Assembly: GCF_014196125.1 (NCBI RefSeq)
Contig: NZ_JACIDA010000002.1
Coordinates: 1 to 64,000 of the forward strand
Length of the DNA stretch: 64,000 bases
Source: Brevundimonas mediterranea
GTDB taxonomy: Bacteria > Pseudomonadota > Alphaproteobacteria > Caulobacterales > Caulobacteraceae
Reading direction: 5' to 3'
Made by a program: the position numbers and the translations under genes. The notes beneath the pieces were generated by a model. That model did no database searches and had not been told where the DNA came from. It worked only from the letters and a program-made list of their open reading frames with translations. Each line of letters opens with the position of its first letter. Within the stretch, counting starts at the first letter, position 1. Shown piece by piece: positions 30,520 through 41,478 of this stretch.

Positions 30520-31863
30520 TCAGCCTACGATGGCCTGCAGCTGGGCGGCGGCGTCCGCGATGGTCGCCCGGCCGCCACGGCCGCGACGGGCGGCGTCCAG
30601 GGCGGCGGCCGACATGGCCCCCTCGGCGCGGGCGCTTTCCAGATCTTCGCGCAGGGCGCTGATCTGCTGGCTCAGGGTCTGGACCCGGGCCTCGTGCTCG
30701 TCCTGGGCGGCGGCCAGCTTGGACTGCAGCTTCACCATCCGCTCCTCGGCGCGGGCGATGGCCTTGTCGTGGGCCATGGCCGCCTTGGTCAGGGCCTCGG
30801 CGCGATCGACGGCGGCGACGCGGGCGACCTCCATGGCCGCCTGACGCTGACGCGCGTCCTCGGTTTCGGTTTCCAGCGTGCGCACCCGTTCGACCGCCCG
30901 GTCCAGGGCGACCTGCAGCGTGTCGGCGCGCCGTTCGACGGCGTGGCCGCCGGTCTGCAACTCGTTCAGGCGCGAGGCCTGTTCGCTGTTCAGCACCTCC
31001 AGCCCGTTGGCGCGCGCCGTGGCGGTGTCCAGTCGGGCGGTCAGGGCGGCGATCTCGGCGCGGGCCGATTCGACCTGGCTTTCCAGCGAGCGGATCGAAC
31101 GGGCGGCTTCGGCCTGTTCTGAGGCGGCGCGGGCGCGTTCGGTGGCCAGCTGGCCTTCGCCGGCGGCTGCGGCGCGGGCCAGACCCGCCACCTCGGTCCC
31201 GACCTCGTCCACGCGACGGCGCAGGGCGGTGTTCTCTTCCAGCACCAGGGCCAGATCGCGTTGGACCTGACCGCGCGTGGTGTCGGACTCCGAACGGGCG
31301 ACCTCGGCCTGTTTCAACTGGTTGCGCAGCGACTCCTGGTCCTGCTCCAGTTCGCGAATCCGCTGGGCGGAGGCGCGCTCGACCGTCTCAAGACCTTCCA
31401 GCCGCGTCGACGCCTGGGCCAGTTCATTGCGCAGCCGGCCCAGCTCGACCCGGGCCTCCTGCAGATTGACCGTGGTCTCGCCGCCGCGCGCCGCCAGGTC
31501 GTCGGCCTTGGCCTCGGACTCGGCCAGGGCGTCCGACAGCTTGCGGACCTCGGTGGTCAGCAGGCTGGCCTGTTTCATCGCCGCGCTGTTGGCGTTGCGC
31601 AGATTGACCAGTTCGACGTGGTTGTCGCGGCGCGAGCGGAACTCGGCTTCCAGCGGATCCCGCAGTTGCCCCAGCAGGGTCTCGAAGGTGCCGAACCGCT
31701 GCGCCATCTCCGACAGCTGGTCCAGACTGTCCTGGATGGTCTCGAACCGCTCGCCGATCAGGCCTGCGACGTCCTGCTCGGACCGCCCGGGCACGACCGC
31801 TTCGTCCTTGGCCTGTTCAGGCTTGCCGCGTGACAGCACGCGATCGATTCTGGTCAGCTTCAT
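30520..31863 (-). CDS. Long coiled-coil protein, crescentin-like candidate
   Basis: A 447 aa protein with a short basic head (MKLTRIDRVLSRGK), a hydrophobic-spaced region (about 30-75) and then almost unbroken heptad repeats to about residue 420 rich in Ala, Glu, Arg and Leu, with no membrane segment and a short basic tail (RRGRGGRA). This head-rod-tail plan is that of bacterial intermediate-filament-like proteins such as crescentin, but similar low-complexity coiled coils occur elsewhere, so the function is a hypothesis. The ATG at 31863 is preceded by a GGGGCG stretch; an upstream in-frame ATG is less likely. Confidence 0.7.
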   Translation of the reverse strand: MKLTRIDRVLSRGKPEQAKDEAVVPGRSEQDVAGLIGERFETIQDSLDQLSEMAQRFGTFETLLGQLRDPLEAEFRSRRDNHVELVNLRNANSAAMKQASLLTTEVRKLSDALAESEAKADDLAARGGETTVNLQEARVELGRLRNELAQASTRLEGLETVERASAQRIRELEQDQESLRNQLKQAEVARSESDTTRGQVQRDLALVLEENTALRRRVDEVGTEVAGLARAAAAGEGQLATERARAASEQAEAARSIRSLESQVESARAEIAALTARLDTATARANGLEVLNSEQASRLNELQTGGHAVERRADTLQVALDRAVERVRTLETETEDARQRQAAMEVARVAAVDRAEALTKAAMAHDKAIARAEERMVKLQSKLAAAQDEHEARVQTLSQQISALREDLESARAEGAMSAAALDAARRGRGGRATIADAAAQLQAIVG

Positions 31864-32018
31864 GGTCGCGCCCCGCGTCGTATGCCCGCATCGCGGTGGG
31901 CGACCTCGATCCCTGCCCTCCAGAGGCGAATCGAACCGCTCACCGTCCTTGAACAAGAGGTTAATCGCGCGTTACGGAAGTGTCGAGACCTCCGTTCGTC
32001 GATCAGCGCGTCTACGTA

Positions 32019-32792
32019 TTATCCGGCGTACTTGGCCGCATCCTCGTCCGAGACGTCCTCGTTCGAATAGACGTTCTGCACATCGTCCTCGGCGTCCAGG
32101 GCGTCCAGCAGCTTGAACAGGGTGCCGACAGCCTCGCCCGTCACGGTCACTTCCGACTGGGGCTTCCAGACGATGGCGGTCGACTTGGGATCCCCCAGCA
32201 CCTTGGACATGGCCTCGGCCACCTCGTTCAGGTCCTCGAAGGCGGTCCAGATCGTGTGGCCCGGCGCGTCCTCGTAGATGTCGGGCTTGACCAGATCGCT
32301 CTCGACGTCCTGGGCGCCGGCCTCGATGGCGGCTTCCATGACCTCGTCCTCGGTCCCGGCCTCGGCCTTGTAGATGATCTGGCCGACCTTATCCCACATG
32401 AAGGCGACCGAGTTCATCTCGCTCAGCGCGCCGCCATTCTTCTTGAAGGCCGCGCCGATGTTGGACGCCGCGCGATTGCGGTTGTCGGTCAGGGCCTCGA
32501 CGATGATGCCGACGCCGCCGGGGCCCCGGCCCTCGTAGCGGACCTCTTCCATCGTATCGACGTCACCGCCCGAGGCCTTGTTGATGGCCCGCTGGATCAC
32601 GTCCTTGGGCAGGCTTTCGGCCTTTGCGTTGTTGACCGCCAGGCGCAGGCGCGGGTTGGCCGCCGGATCGGGCAGGCCCGACTTGGCCGCCACCGTGATG
32701 TCGCGCGACAATTTGGAGAACAGCTTGGAACGCACCGCATCGGCGCGCCCCTTGCGGTGCATGATGTTCTTGAATTTCGAGTGGCCGGCCAT
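32019..32792 (-). CDS. yebC: YebC/PmpR family protein
   Basis: A 257 aa protein starting [19 protein letters not shown], the invariant N-terminus of this family. Members act as DNA-binding regulators, and YebC-type proteins have been linked to translation through proline stretches. [21 protein letters not shown] and [15 protein letters not shown] are further signatures. yebC usually precedes ruvC; here the coiled-coil and hemerythrin genes lie between. Confidence 0.94.
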   Translation of the reverse strand: MAGHSKFKNIMHRKGRADAVRSKLFSKLSRDITVAAKSGLPDPAANPRLRLAVNNAKAESLPKDVIQRAINKASGGDVDTMEEVRYEGRGPGGVGIIVEALTDNRNRAASNIGAAFKKNGGALSEMNSVAFMWDKVGQIIYKAEAGTEDEVMEAAIEAGAQDVESDLVKPDIYEDAPGHTIWTAFEDLNEVAEAMSKVLGDPKSTAIVWKPQSEVTVTGEAVGTLFKLLDALDAEDDVQNVYSNEDVSDEDAAKYAG

Positions 32793-32939
32793 GGGATCGT
32801 CTTCGAGAGTCTGAAACCTGAGCCGCGCCTCCTAGCCGATGCGCGGCGGGCTGTCACGATGTACGGGCGTGATGAGCTTCTGGGGTGGAACCTCGACCGT
32901 TTGGGCGTATTGATCCGGGACGCTGCTATGGAGCCCCCG

Positions 32940-33137
32940 ATGAACACCGCCGACATCTATGAGGCCGAGGGCCGCGCCGACGACGACCTGCACGAGGCCG
33001 ACATCGTCGAATGGTACGAGACCCGCCCCGTCACCGTCTCCACCGCCGTCGCCACCGGCTCGATCCTCACCGCCTTCGCCCTGGGCGCCCTGACGGCTGT
33101 GGGCGTGCTGTTCCTGACGGGCCGGCTGGAGGATTGA
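32940..33137 (+). CDS. Small single-pass membrane protein
   Basis: A 65 aa protein with an acidic N-terminus (DIYEAEGRADDDLHEADIVE) and one membrane helix (about 34-60, TAVATGSILTAFALGALTAV and on), ending in LED. GGAG lies 7-10 bases before the ATG. No family recognised. It overlaps, in antisense, the last 60 codons of the GH5 open frame, and the two cannot both be native. Its protein-like composition makes it the better candidate. Confidence 0.6.
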   Translation: MNTADIYEAEGRADDDLHEADIVEWYETRPVTVSTAVATGSILTAFALGALTAVGVLFLTGRLED

Positions 33138-34906
33138 TCGGTTATCAGATACCGCTCATCCCCGCGAAAGCGGGGATGAGCGACCCGCATTTCCATCACC
33201 CGACATGCTGGGCAATCCTCGGCCTTCAGCACCAGAGTGTTGACGCCCTCCATAAAGGGCAGAGCGCCTGTCACGGCCTCGCCCCATTTCTCGCCCGTCG
33301 GCAGATCGACCGAAACCGCCGCCCCGCCGTTAAGCGTCACCGACACCCGGCCGCCCGCGCCGACCACCGTCAGGACGCGGTTCCCCGCCGTCTCCGCCGT
33401 CAGGGTGTAGCGCAGCCACTCCCCCGTCTCGAACTCGACGACGAGCGGCTCCCCCTCGACCACAGCGATGTCCACCCCGTCGTTGCGCCAGGTCCGGCCG
33501 GTGTTCCACCAGGGCACGCGCTCGCCCGGCCCGTCGGTGTCGGCCTCATAGACGTCCGACCAGGCCACGCCCGACCGACCCAGGTCATAGTCGGCCGCCC
33601 GGATCACGCCGCCTTCTTCACCGACCCGATGCGCGACGAACGGGACCGCCGCGTCCGAATGGGGCTGGCGCAGCATGGCGTCGATCACGTCGCGATGTTC
33701 GATCGTGTTCTCGAACCGGATGTCGTGGATCGCCAGCCGCATCAGCGTCTCTTGCGCCTCCGCCGCTGACGGGCGCGGCCCCTTGCCCGTCAGATAGGCG
33801 ACCAGCCGCGCCCAGCCGGGATTGGGTGTGATCTCCAGCGGCTGGTTGAAGCCGATCTTCTTCAGCGGCCAGAAGGCCCAGCCGATCCCCTCGCCCTCGA
33901 CCAGGGCGATGGTCTCGGTGAACCAGGTGTTGGAGTTCTCGCCGGATTCGCCCAGCCACACGGGCGCGTTGGTCTCGTCCCTCAGCCGCAGGATGTCGGC
34001 GATCGAGGCCCGGTCCGTCGCGTTCCAGTATTTATGGAAGCTGATCGCGGTATTGTCGTCCCACAGGGGCGTGACGCCGCGATAGTTGTTGCCCCAGCAA
34101 TTGCCCTCAATGATGATCATGTGCCGCGGATCGACCTCGCGGATCGCCGCCGTGATCTCCATCATCAGCGACCGCAGCGGAGCGTTGGTCGTCTCTTCGC
34201 AGCCGTGGCCGCCGCCGGGCTTTTCGAAGTCCCAGTTGGGTTCGTTGATCAGGTCATAGGCGCCGATGGCCGGCTCGTCGGCATAACGTTCGGCCAGTCT
34301 GCGCCACAGGGCCACGGTCTTGCGACGATTCTCCGCGCTGTCCCACAGCGAGGGCTTGGACGGATCGCGGTCCGAGATGGCCAGGTCGCTGCCCTGCCCG
34401 CCCGGCGCGGCGTGCAAGTCCAGGATCAGATACATCCCATTGGCCTTGACCCAGGCCAGCAAGGCGTCGATCTCGGCGAAGCCGTCTTCCTTCCAGGTGT
34501 CCTGGCCCTGAACCGGCTCCTGATCGACCGGCAGGGTCAGCCGGTCGTAGTGCATCGGCAGCCGCACCGAGTTGAAGCCCCACCGCCCCATGGCGTCGAT
34601 GTCGGCCTTGGTCGTGTGATTGGCGCGCCAGGCGGCGTAGAAGCCTTCAGTTTTCTCCTCGCCGATCAGGTCAACGATCCGCGCCCGGATCACATGCTGC
34701 GGACCGAGCGCGCCCAACTGCAGCATATAGCCTTCCTGCAGCACCCAGCCGCCCAGCCCCATGCCGCGCAGGATGACCGGCTCGCCCGCCTCATCGACGA
34801 TCCGCGTCCCCTCGGCTCGCAGGAAGCCGCCCGTCTGCGCCTCGGCCCCACAGGGCGCGCACAGCGCCGCTGTAACGGCCAGGGCCGCGATCCATCCCGT
34901 CTTCAT
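32957..34906 (-). CDS. Secreted GH5 glucanase with CBM6-like domain
   Basis: A glycoside hydrolase with a signal peptide (1-23), a GH5 (beta/alpha)8 domain (about 30-370) and a carbohydrate-binding CBM6/35-like domain (about 430-565: RAADYDLGRSGVAW, WWNTGRTWRNDG). The acid/base is in LINEP (Glu222) and the nucleophile in WLGESGE (Glu320). It probably cleaves beta-glucans or cellulose outside the cell. The frame is open for 649 aa, but from about residue 571 it reads through an extragenic palindrome (HPRFRGDER) and then antisense to a small gene, so the last 75 or so residues are probably not native. Confidence 0.85.
   Translation of the reverse strand: MKTGWIAALAVTAALCAPCGAEAQTGGFLRAEGTRIVDEAGEPVILRGMGLGGWVLQEGYMLQLGALGPQHVIRARIVDLIGEEKTEGFYAAWRANHTTKADIDAMGRWGFNSVRLPMHYDRLTLPVDQEPVQGQDTWKEDGFAEIDALLAWVKANGMYLILDLHAAPGGQGSDLAISDRDPSKPSLWDSAENRRKTVALWRRLAERYADEPAIGAYDLINEPNWDFEKPGGGHGCEETTNAPLRSLMMEITAAIREVDPRHMIIIEGNCWGNNYRGVTPLWDDNTAISFHKYWNATDRASIADILRLRDETNAPVWLGESGENSNTWFTETIALVEGEGIGWAFWPLKKIGFNQPLEITPNPGWARLVAYLTGKGPRPSAAEAQETLMRLAIHDIRFENTIEHRDVIDAMLRQPHSDAAVPFVAHRVGEEGGVIRAADYDLGRSGVAWSDVYEADTDGPGERVPWWNTGRTWRNDGVDIAVVEGEPLVVEFETGEWLRYTLTAETAGNRVLTVVGAGGRVSVTLNGGAAVSVDLPTGEKWGEAVTGALPFMEGVNTLVLKAEDCPACRVMEMRVAHPRFRGDERYLITDQSSSRPVRNSTPTAVRAPRAKAVRIEPVATAVETVTGRVSYHSTMSASCRSSSARPSAS
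33153..33182. repeat. Extragenic palindrome, 13-bp arms
   Basis: CGCTCATCCCCGC and its exact complement flank a GAAA loop. This is a widespread alphaproteobacterial repeat type that translates as HPRFRGDE when a gene runs into it. It lies 15 bases after the small membrane gene and may act as its RNA 3' hairpin. Confidence 0.85.
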
Positions 34907-34926
34907 GGCGTTCCTCCACGCTCCTT

Positions 34927-34943
34927 TTTGGGAACGTTCTCAC
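34927..34943 (-). promoter_or_regulatory. LacI-type operator candidate upstream of GH5
   Basis: GGGAACGTTCTC (34930-34941) is a near-perfect inverted repeat around a central AACGTT, the usual core of LacI-family operators. It lies 23 bases upstream of the glucanase ATG, where bound repressor would block transcription. The regulator gene is not in the window. Confidence 0.45.
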
Positions 34944-34993
34944 AGGGAGCGCACGATGGCTAGGGTGAGCGATGCCGCCTTGAGGAGACGCCA

Positions 34994-35027
34994 GGAATGT
35001 CTGCGAGGGGTGGTTAGCGGACATTCC
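34994..35027. repeat. Inverted repeat at 3' end of 35014-35325 gene
   Basis: GGAATGTCTGC (34994-35004) and GCGGACATTCC (35017-35027) pair with one mismatch. The repeat contains the stop codon of the hypothetical gene. A shorter related copy is at 35349-35377, on the other side of that gene. Confidence 0.6.
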
Positions 35028-35325
35028 AGAACGGCTTGTCCGTTCCCTTTGCCCAGGCTGACGCAAAGTCCTCGCCTGATACAACTTCGAGATCGACGCC
35101 TTCGAAGCCATCAGCCAGAGAAGTGTCAATGAGGGAAGGGCAAGGCTGGCCATTCCGCTCCTCGATTTCGATGCTGTTTCTGGTCGCTGTGCCGTCGGCA
35201 AAAAGGTCGACAGTGCGGGTGACCGCATCTGCCACATCATCGATCTCATAGAGCAGCCATATGGGCTCGCCTTGGTGGGCCTCAGGCTCCGGCCAAGGCG
35301 CTCGGACATATCGAAGTGCGTTCAT
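35014..35325 (-). CDS. Hypothetical small protein (possibly DUF6881-like)
   Basis: A 103 aa soluble protein. WLLYEIDDVADAVTRTVDLFADGT resembles small domains of the DUF6881 kind (a peptide giving LYxELD...RxVxxFxDG), but the match is from memory and weak. Composition is less GC-rich than the surroundings. It is bracketed by two related inverted repeats and has no operon partner, so it may be mobile or orphan. Confidence 0.55.
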   Translation of the reverse strand: MNALRYVRAPWPEPEAHQGEPIWLLYEIDDVADAVTRTVDLFADGTATRNSIEIEERNGQPCPSLIDTSLADGFEGVDLEVVSGEDFASAWAKGTDKPFWNVR

Positions 35326-35348
35326 CCGTAAAGTCTACGCTCCACCGT

Positions 35349-35377
35349 AATGTCCGCAATGGGTCGAAGGCGGTCAT
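35349..35377. repeat. Degenerate copy of AATGTCCGC inverted repeat
   Basis: AATGTCCGC at 35349-35357 is followed by a degenerate complement (GGCGGTCAT) near 35369-35377. It matches the right arm of the 34994-35027 repeat, and lies 23 bases upstream of the hypothetical gene's start. Confidence 0.45.
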
Positions 35378-35427
35378 CGACACTTGCGCCGAAAGCCGCT
35401 CCCCGCCCCAGGACACCGCCCCTTCCC

Positions 35428-35862
35428 TCACCCCGCCTTCAGGTTCTCCACCACCGCCCTCAGCTTGGCCGGCAGGGGCTTGGGCCGGCGCGTCTCGGCG
35501 TCGACATAGACGTGGACGAAATGGCCGACGGCGGCGGGCACGTCGGCGCTGCGCTTGAACACGGCGAAGCCATAGCTGACGCTGGAGGTGCCGATCCGGT
35601 CCACCTTGATCCCGACCTCGATCACATCGGGAAATTTCAGCGCCGAGGTGTATTTGCAGCCGCTGTCCACCACCAGGCCGATGGATTCGTCCAGCGCATT
35701 GGCGATCATCAGATGGGCGTTCACCGCAGAGTCCACGAACTCGTAGAATTTGGCGTTGTTGATATGGCCGTACTGGTCGTTGTCGGCCCAGCGCGTCGAG
35801 ACCATGTGAAACGCCTTGTAGGTCGCGCGTTCGGCCAAGGGGCCCAGTTCCGTCTTCGGCAT
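35428..35862 (-). CDS. Acyl-CoA thioesterase, 4HBT family
   Basis: A 144 aa hotdog-fold thioesterase. TRWADNDQYGHINNAKFYEF is the FabZ/4HBT-type active-site region with the conserved Asp and the His-Ile-Asn-Asn loop. VVDSGCKYTSALKFPDVIEVG and AVGHFVHVYVD follow. The substrate may be a medium- or long-chain acyl-CoA. The ATG at 35862 (MPKTELG) was preferred because the earlier in-frame residues are Arg-rich and not family-like. Confidence 0.86.
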   Translation of the reverse strand: MPKTELGPLAERATYKAFHMVSTRWADNDQYGHINNAKFYEFVDSAVNAHLMIANALDESIGLVVDSGCKYTSALKFPDVIEVGIKVDRIGTSSVSYGFAVFKRSADVPAAVGHFVHVYVDAETRRPKPLPAKLRAVVENLKAG

Positions 35863-35974
35863 TGTGGTCTTCCTCCTGGGCGACATTCGGCGTCGCTCTC
35901 GATGCGACGCTCGGACTTGGACGCCCCTGCGTCAAGCGCCTATCGATAGCGCATCGATGACGAAGGCTTGACCC

Positions 35975-37105
35975 ATGAGCATCACCACCCGCGCCGCCGT
36001 CCTTTCCGCCATGGGCGCCGCGCACCCCTACCGCGACAGCAGGCCCCTCTCCGTCGAGACGGTCACATTGGACCCGCCCGGCCCCGGCGAGGTTCTGGTC
36101 GCCATCAAGGCCGCCGGCCTGTGCCACTCGGACCTCAGCGTCATCAACGGCGACCGTCCCCGCCCCCTGCCCATGGCCCTGGGGCATGAGGCCGCAGGCG
36201 TGGTCGAGGCCCTGGGCGACGGCGTCACGGACCTCAGCATCGGCGACCACGTCGTGATGGTCTTCATGCCGTCATGCGGCCATTGCGACCCGTGCGCCGG
36301 CGGCCGCCCCGCCCTGTGCGAGCCGGGCGCCGCCGCCAACGGCAGGGGCGAGCTGCTGTCCGGCGCCCGTCGCCTCTTCCGCGAAGGCGGCCCCATCAAC
36401 CACCACCTCGGCTGCTCGGCCTTCGCCGAGCGCGCCGTCGTCTCGCGCCGCTCCCTGGTCAGGATCGACCCCGAGCTGTCGTTCGAGGAGGCGGCCCTGT
36501 TCGGCTGCGCCGTCCTGACCGGCGTCGGCGCCGTGGTGAACACCGCCCAGGTGAAGGCGGGCCAGAGTGTCGTGGTCATCGGCCTGGGCGGCGTCGGCCT
36601 GTCCAGCGTCCTGGGCGCCCTCGCCTCCGGCGCCTCGCCGGTCGTCGCCGTCGATCTGTCGGAGGACAAACTGGCCCTGGCCCGCACCCTCGGCCCGGTC
36701 CAGACCGTCAACGGCGCCGATCCCGATGCGGTCGATCAGGTCCGCGCCCTGACCAAGGGCGGCGCCGACTTCGCTTTTGAGATCGCCGGCTCGGCCCGCG
36801 CCCTCGACGCCGCCTGGCGGATGACCCGGCGCGGCGGAACCACCGTCACCGCCGGCCTGCCCCCGCCCGAGGCGGCGCTCGCCGTCAACATCGTCTCCCT
36901 GGTCGGCGAGGAGCGCACCCTGAAGGGCTCCTACATCGGAACCTGCGTGCCCAGCCGCGACATCCCCCGCTACGTCGGCCTCTACCGCCAGGGCCGGCTG
37001 CCGGTGGACCGACTGATGAGCGGCGTCATCCCGCTGGACGACATCAACGCCGGCTTCGACCGCCTGCACGCCGGCGAGGTGGTGCGGCTGATCGTCAGAC
37101 CCTGA
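35975..37105 (+). CDS. Zinc-dependent alcohol dehydrogenase (MDR superfamily)
   Basis: A 376 aa medium-chain dehydrogenase. Catalytic zinc ligands are Cys50 (GLCHSD) and His71-Glu72 (GHEAAG). The structural zinc lobe has Cys101, 104, 107 and 115 (CGHCDPCAGG, ALC). The Rossmann motif GLGGVGLSSV (about 203-212) binds NAD(H). The class III/formaldehyde-type layout with a long loop after 115 suggests an aryl or general alcohol substrate. It is divergent from the thioesterase. Confidence 0.9.
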   Translation: MSITTRAAVLSAMGAAHPYRDSRPLSVETVTLDPPGPGEVLVAIKAAGLCHSDLSVINGDRPRPLPMALGHEAAGVVEALGDGVTDLSIGDHVVMVFMPSCGHCDPCAGGRPALCEPGAAANGRGELLSGARRLFREGGPINHHLGCSAFAERAVVSRRSLVRIDPELSFEEAALFGCAVLTGVGAVVNTAQVKAGQSVVVIGLGGVGLSSVLGALASGASPVVAVDLSEDKLALARTLGPVQTVNGADPDAVDQVRALTKGGADFAFEIAGSARALDAAWRMTRRGGTTVTAGLPPPEAALAVNIVSLVGEERTLKGSYIGTCVPSRDIPRYVGLYRQGRLPVDRLMSGVIPLDDINAGFDRLHAGEVVRLIVRP

Positions 37106-37184
37106 CAGCACCTTAATCAAATCGCCCGGATTCGGCCCCAAACACTCTCATCAATATCCGCTCAAGTTTCAGCGGAGATTCTTC

Positions 37185-37781
37185 ATGCGTCTGTCCTGCG
37201 CCGCCGCCGTCACGGCCATCGTCCTGTCCGTCGGCACGCCGGTCTTCGCCCAGCAGGCGCCGGTTAAGGACAATGCCGAAATGGCGGCCATCTTCGCCGC
37301 CGACCAGGCCGTACGCCAGAACCTGACCCCGGACTTCTTCAAGGACCGCGCCCTCGTCACCGAGATGATCAATGGCGACGCCGCGCGGCGTGTCCAGACC
37401 CGCGCCCTGCTGGACGCCGGCGCCCTTCAGACGGGCGAGGACTATCGCGCCGCCGCCTTCGTCTTCCAGCACGGCTCTACGCCCGAAGACTATCTGCTGG
37501 CCCATAGCCTGGCCGTCGCCGCCGTCTCCAAAGGCTCGCCCGAAGGCGCCTGGATCGCCGCCGCCACCCTGGACCGCTATCTGCAGATGACTGACAAGCC
37601 CCAGATCTACGGCACCCAGACCCGAAAGACCCGCGACGCCCCGGCCACCCTCGAGCCCTACGACCGCGCCCTGGTCCCCGACAGCCTGCGCACCGTCTTC
37701 GGCGTCCCGCCCCAGTCCGAGCAGGACGCCCGCCTCGCCGCCGTCAACGCCGCGGCCGAGGCGGCTGCGGCGAAACCCTGA
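37185..37781 (+). CDS. Hypothetical secreted protein
   Basis: A 198 aa protein with a signal peptide (1-22, cleaved after VFA). The mature part is helical and Ala-rich, with NAEMAAIFAADQAVRQN and MTDKPQIYGTQTRK, the latter resembling a conserved stretch in DUF6624-like proteins. The C-terminus is Ala/Glu-rich. No reaction can be assigned. It runs on from the dehydrogenase by 79 bases and ends 4 bases before the convergent S9 peptidase. Confidence 0.7.
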   Translation: MRLSCAAAVTAIVLSVGTPVFAQQAPVKDNAEMAAIFAADQAVRQNLTPDFFKDRALVTEMINGDAARRVQTRALLDAGALQTGEDYRAAAFVFQHGSTPEDYLLAHSLAVAAVSKGSPEGAWIAAATLDRYLQMTDKPQIYGTQTRKTRDAPATLEPYDRALVPDSLRTVFGVPPQSEQDARLAAVNAAAEAAAAKP

Positions 37782-37785
37782 GCCC

Positions 37786-40257
<2,472 letters not shown>

Positions 40258-40437
40258 TTTGGAACCCCACGGAAAGACAGCCGACACCCTAGGGCGCCCT
40301 GGCCGCCCGACGCCAGCCTCGAGCCTCCGAGCAGAACCGATCAAATTCCAACGGTCGTTCCGTCCACGATCCCCCCTCTCGTCCGGGCCTAGGGTCAGGG
40401 CGTCGCCGCTCCATGGCGCAGATCGTCGAGCCGTCCC

Positions 40438-41478
40438 ATGTCCCAGCCCCACGCCTCCCGCCACGTCCGCTCCCTGCTGACCGCCCCCGTGGTCCACGAC
40501 AGCGACCTGGGTCAGATCCGCCGCCTGAACGGCGACGATTTTCCCCTGCTGAAAGGCCTGTCGATCAAGCGGCTGCAGCTCGCGCCGGGCGCCATTCGTG
40601 AACCCCACTGGCACGTCAACGCCAACGAACTGGGCTATTGCGTCGCCGGCAAGTTGCTGCTGACCGTGGTCGACAACGGCCATGTCGTGTCGCGCTTCAC
40701 CGCCACGCCGGGCCAGATGTTCTTCATCGACAACGGCGCGCTGCACGCCATCGAAAACGTCGGCGACACGGACGCCGAACTGATCATCGCCTTCAGCCAC
40801 GAACGCCCCGAGGATTTCTCCTTCCATGCCTCCATGGGGGCCATGACCGACGCGGTCCTGGGCAATACCTACGACCGGCCCGCCGCCGCCTTCGCCCAGC
40901 GCGACCGCGACCTGGGCTCGCCCTATCTGATCCGCCGCCCCGGCCCCGCCTATGTCCCGCGCGACGCCGCCTTCGCCGATCCCCACCGGTTCGACATCGA
41001 GGCCGAAAGCCCGCCGATCAACTTCCCCTACGGCCAGGCCCGCGTCTCGCGCACCCAGTTCTGGCCGACGCTCAAGAACATCTCGATGTACTCGATCAAG
41101 GTGCCCGACGACGGCATGCGCGAGCCTCACTGGCACCCCACCACGGCCGAGATGGGCTATGTGGCCGAGGGTCGCGCCCGCATGTCCATTCTCGACCCCG
41201 ACGGCTCGCTGGACACCTATCTGCTCCAGGCCGGCGACGTCTATTTCATCCCCCGCGCCTATCCGCACCAGATCGAGGTGCTGAGCGACAAGATCCACTT
41301 CCTGATCTTCTTCGACCAGCCGACGCCCGGCGACATCGGCTATCGCCTGGCCGCCTCGGCCCTGCTGCCCGACACCCTGGCCGCCACATTGGGTCGGGCC
41401 GAGGCGCCGGACATTCCCCTGACCACGGTCGATCCGCTGATCGTGCGCCGGATCAATCCGCTGGACCCGGTCGTTTGA
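40438..41478 (+). CDS. Bicupin, oxalate decarboxylase-like
   Basis: A 346 aa protein with two cupin domains. Metal sites appear as EPHWHVNANELGYC (His57, His59, Glu64) and EPHWHPTTAEMGYV in the second half, with later His in GALHAIEN and YPHQIEV. The pattern is that of oxalate decarboxylase and related bicupins using manganese, although the exact substrate is uncertain. The stop overlaps the TTG start of the DUF1275 gene. Confidence 0.88.
   Translation: MSQPHASRHVRSLLTAPVVHDSDLGQIRRLNGDDFPLLKGLSIKRLQLAPGAIREPHWHVNANELGYCVAGKLLLTVVDNGHVVSRFTATPGQMFFIDNGALHAIENVGDTDAELIIAFSHERPEDFSFHASMGAMTDAVLGNTYDRPAAAFAQRDRDLGSPYLIRRPGPAYVPRDAAFADPHRFDIEAESPPINFPYGQARVSRTQFWPTLKNISMYSIKVPDDGMREPHWHPTTAEMGYVAEGRARMSILDPDGSLDTYLLQAGDVYFIPRAYPHQIEVLSDKIHFLIFFDQPTPGDIGYRLAASALLPDTLAATLGRAEAPDIPLTTVDPLIVRRINPLDPVV

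Noticed and set aside
40258..41298. N-terminal extension of the S9 peptidase frame by about 350 codons
   Set aside because: It would run antisense through the bicupin gene and places the signal peptide in the middle of the protein.
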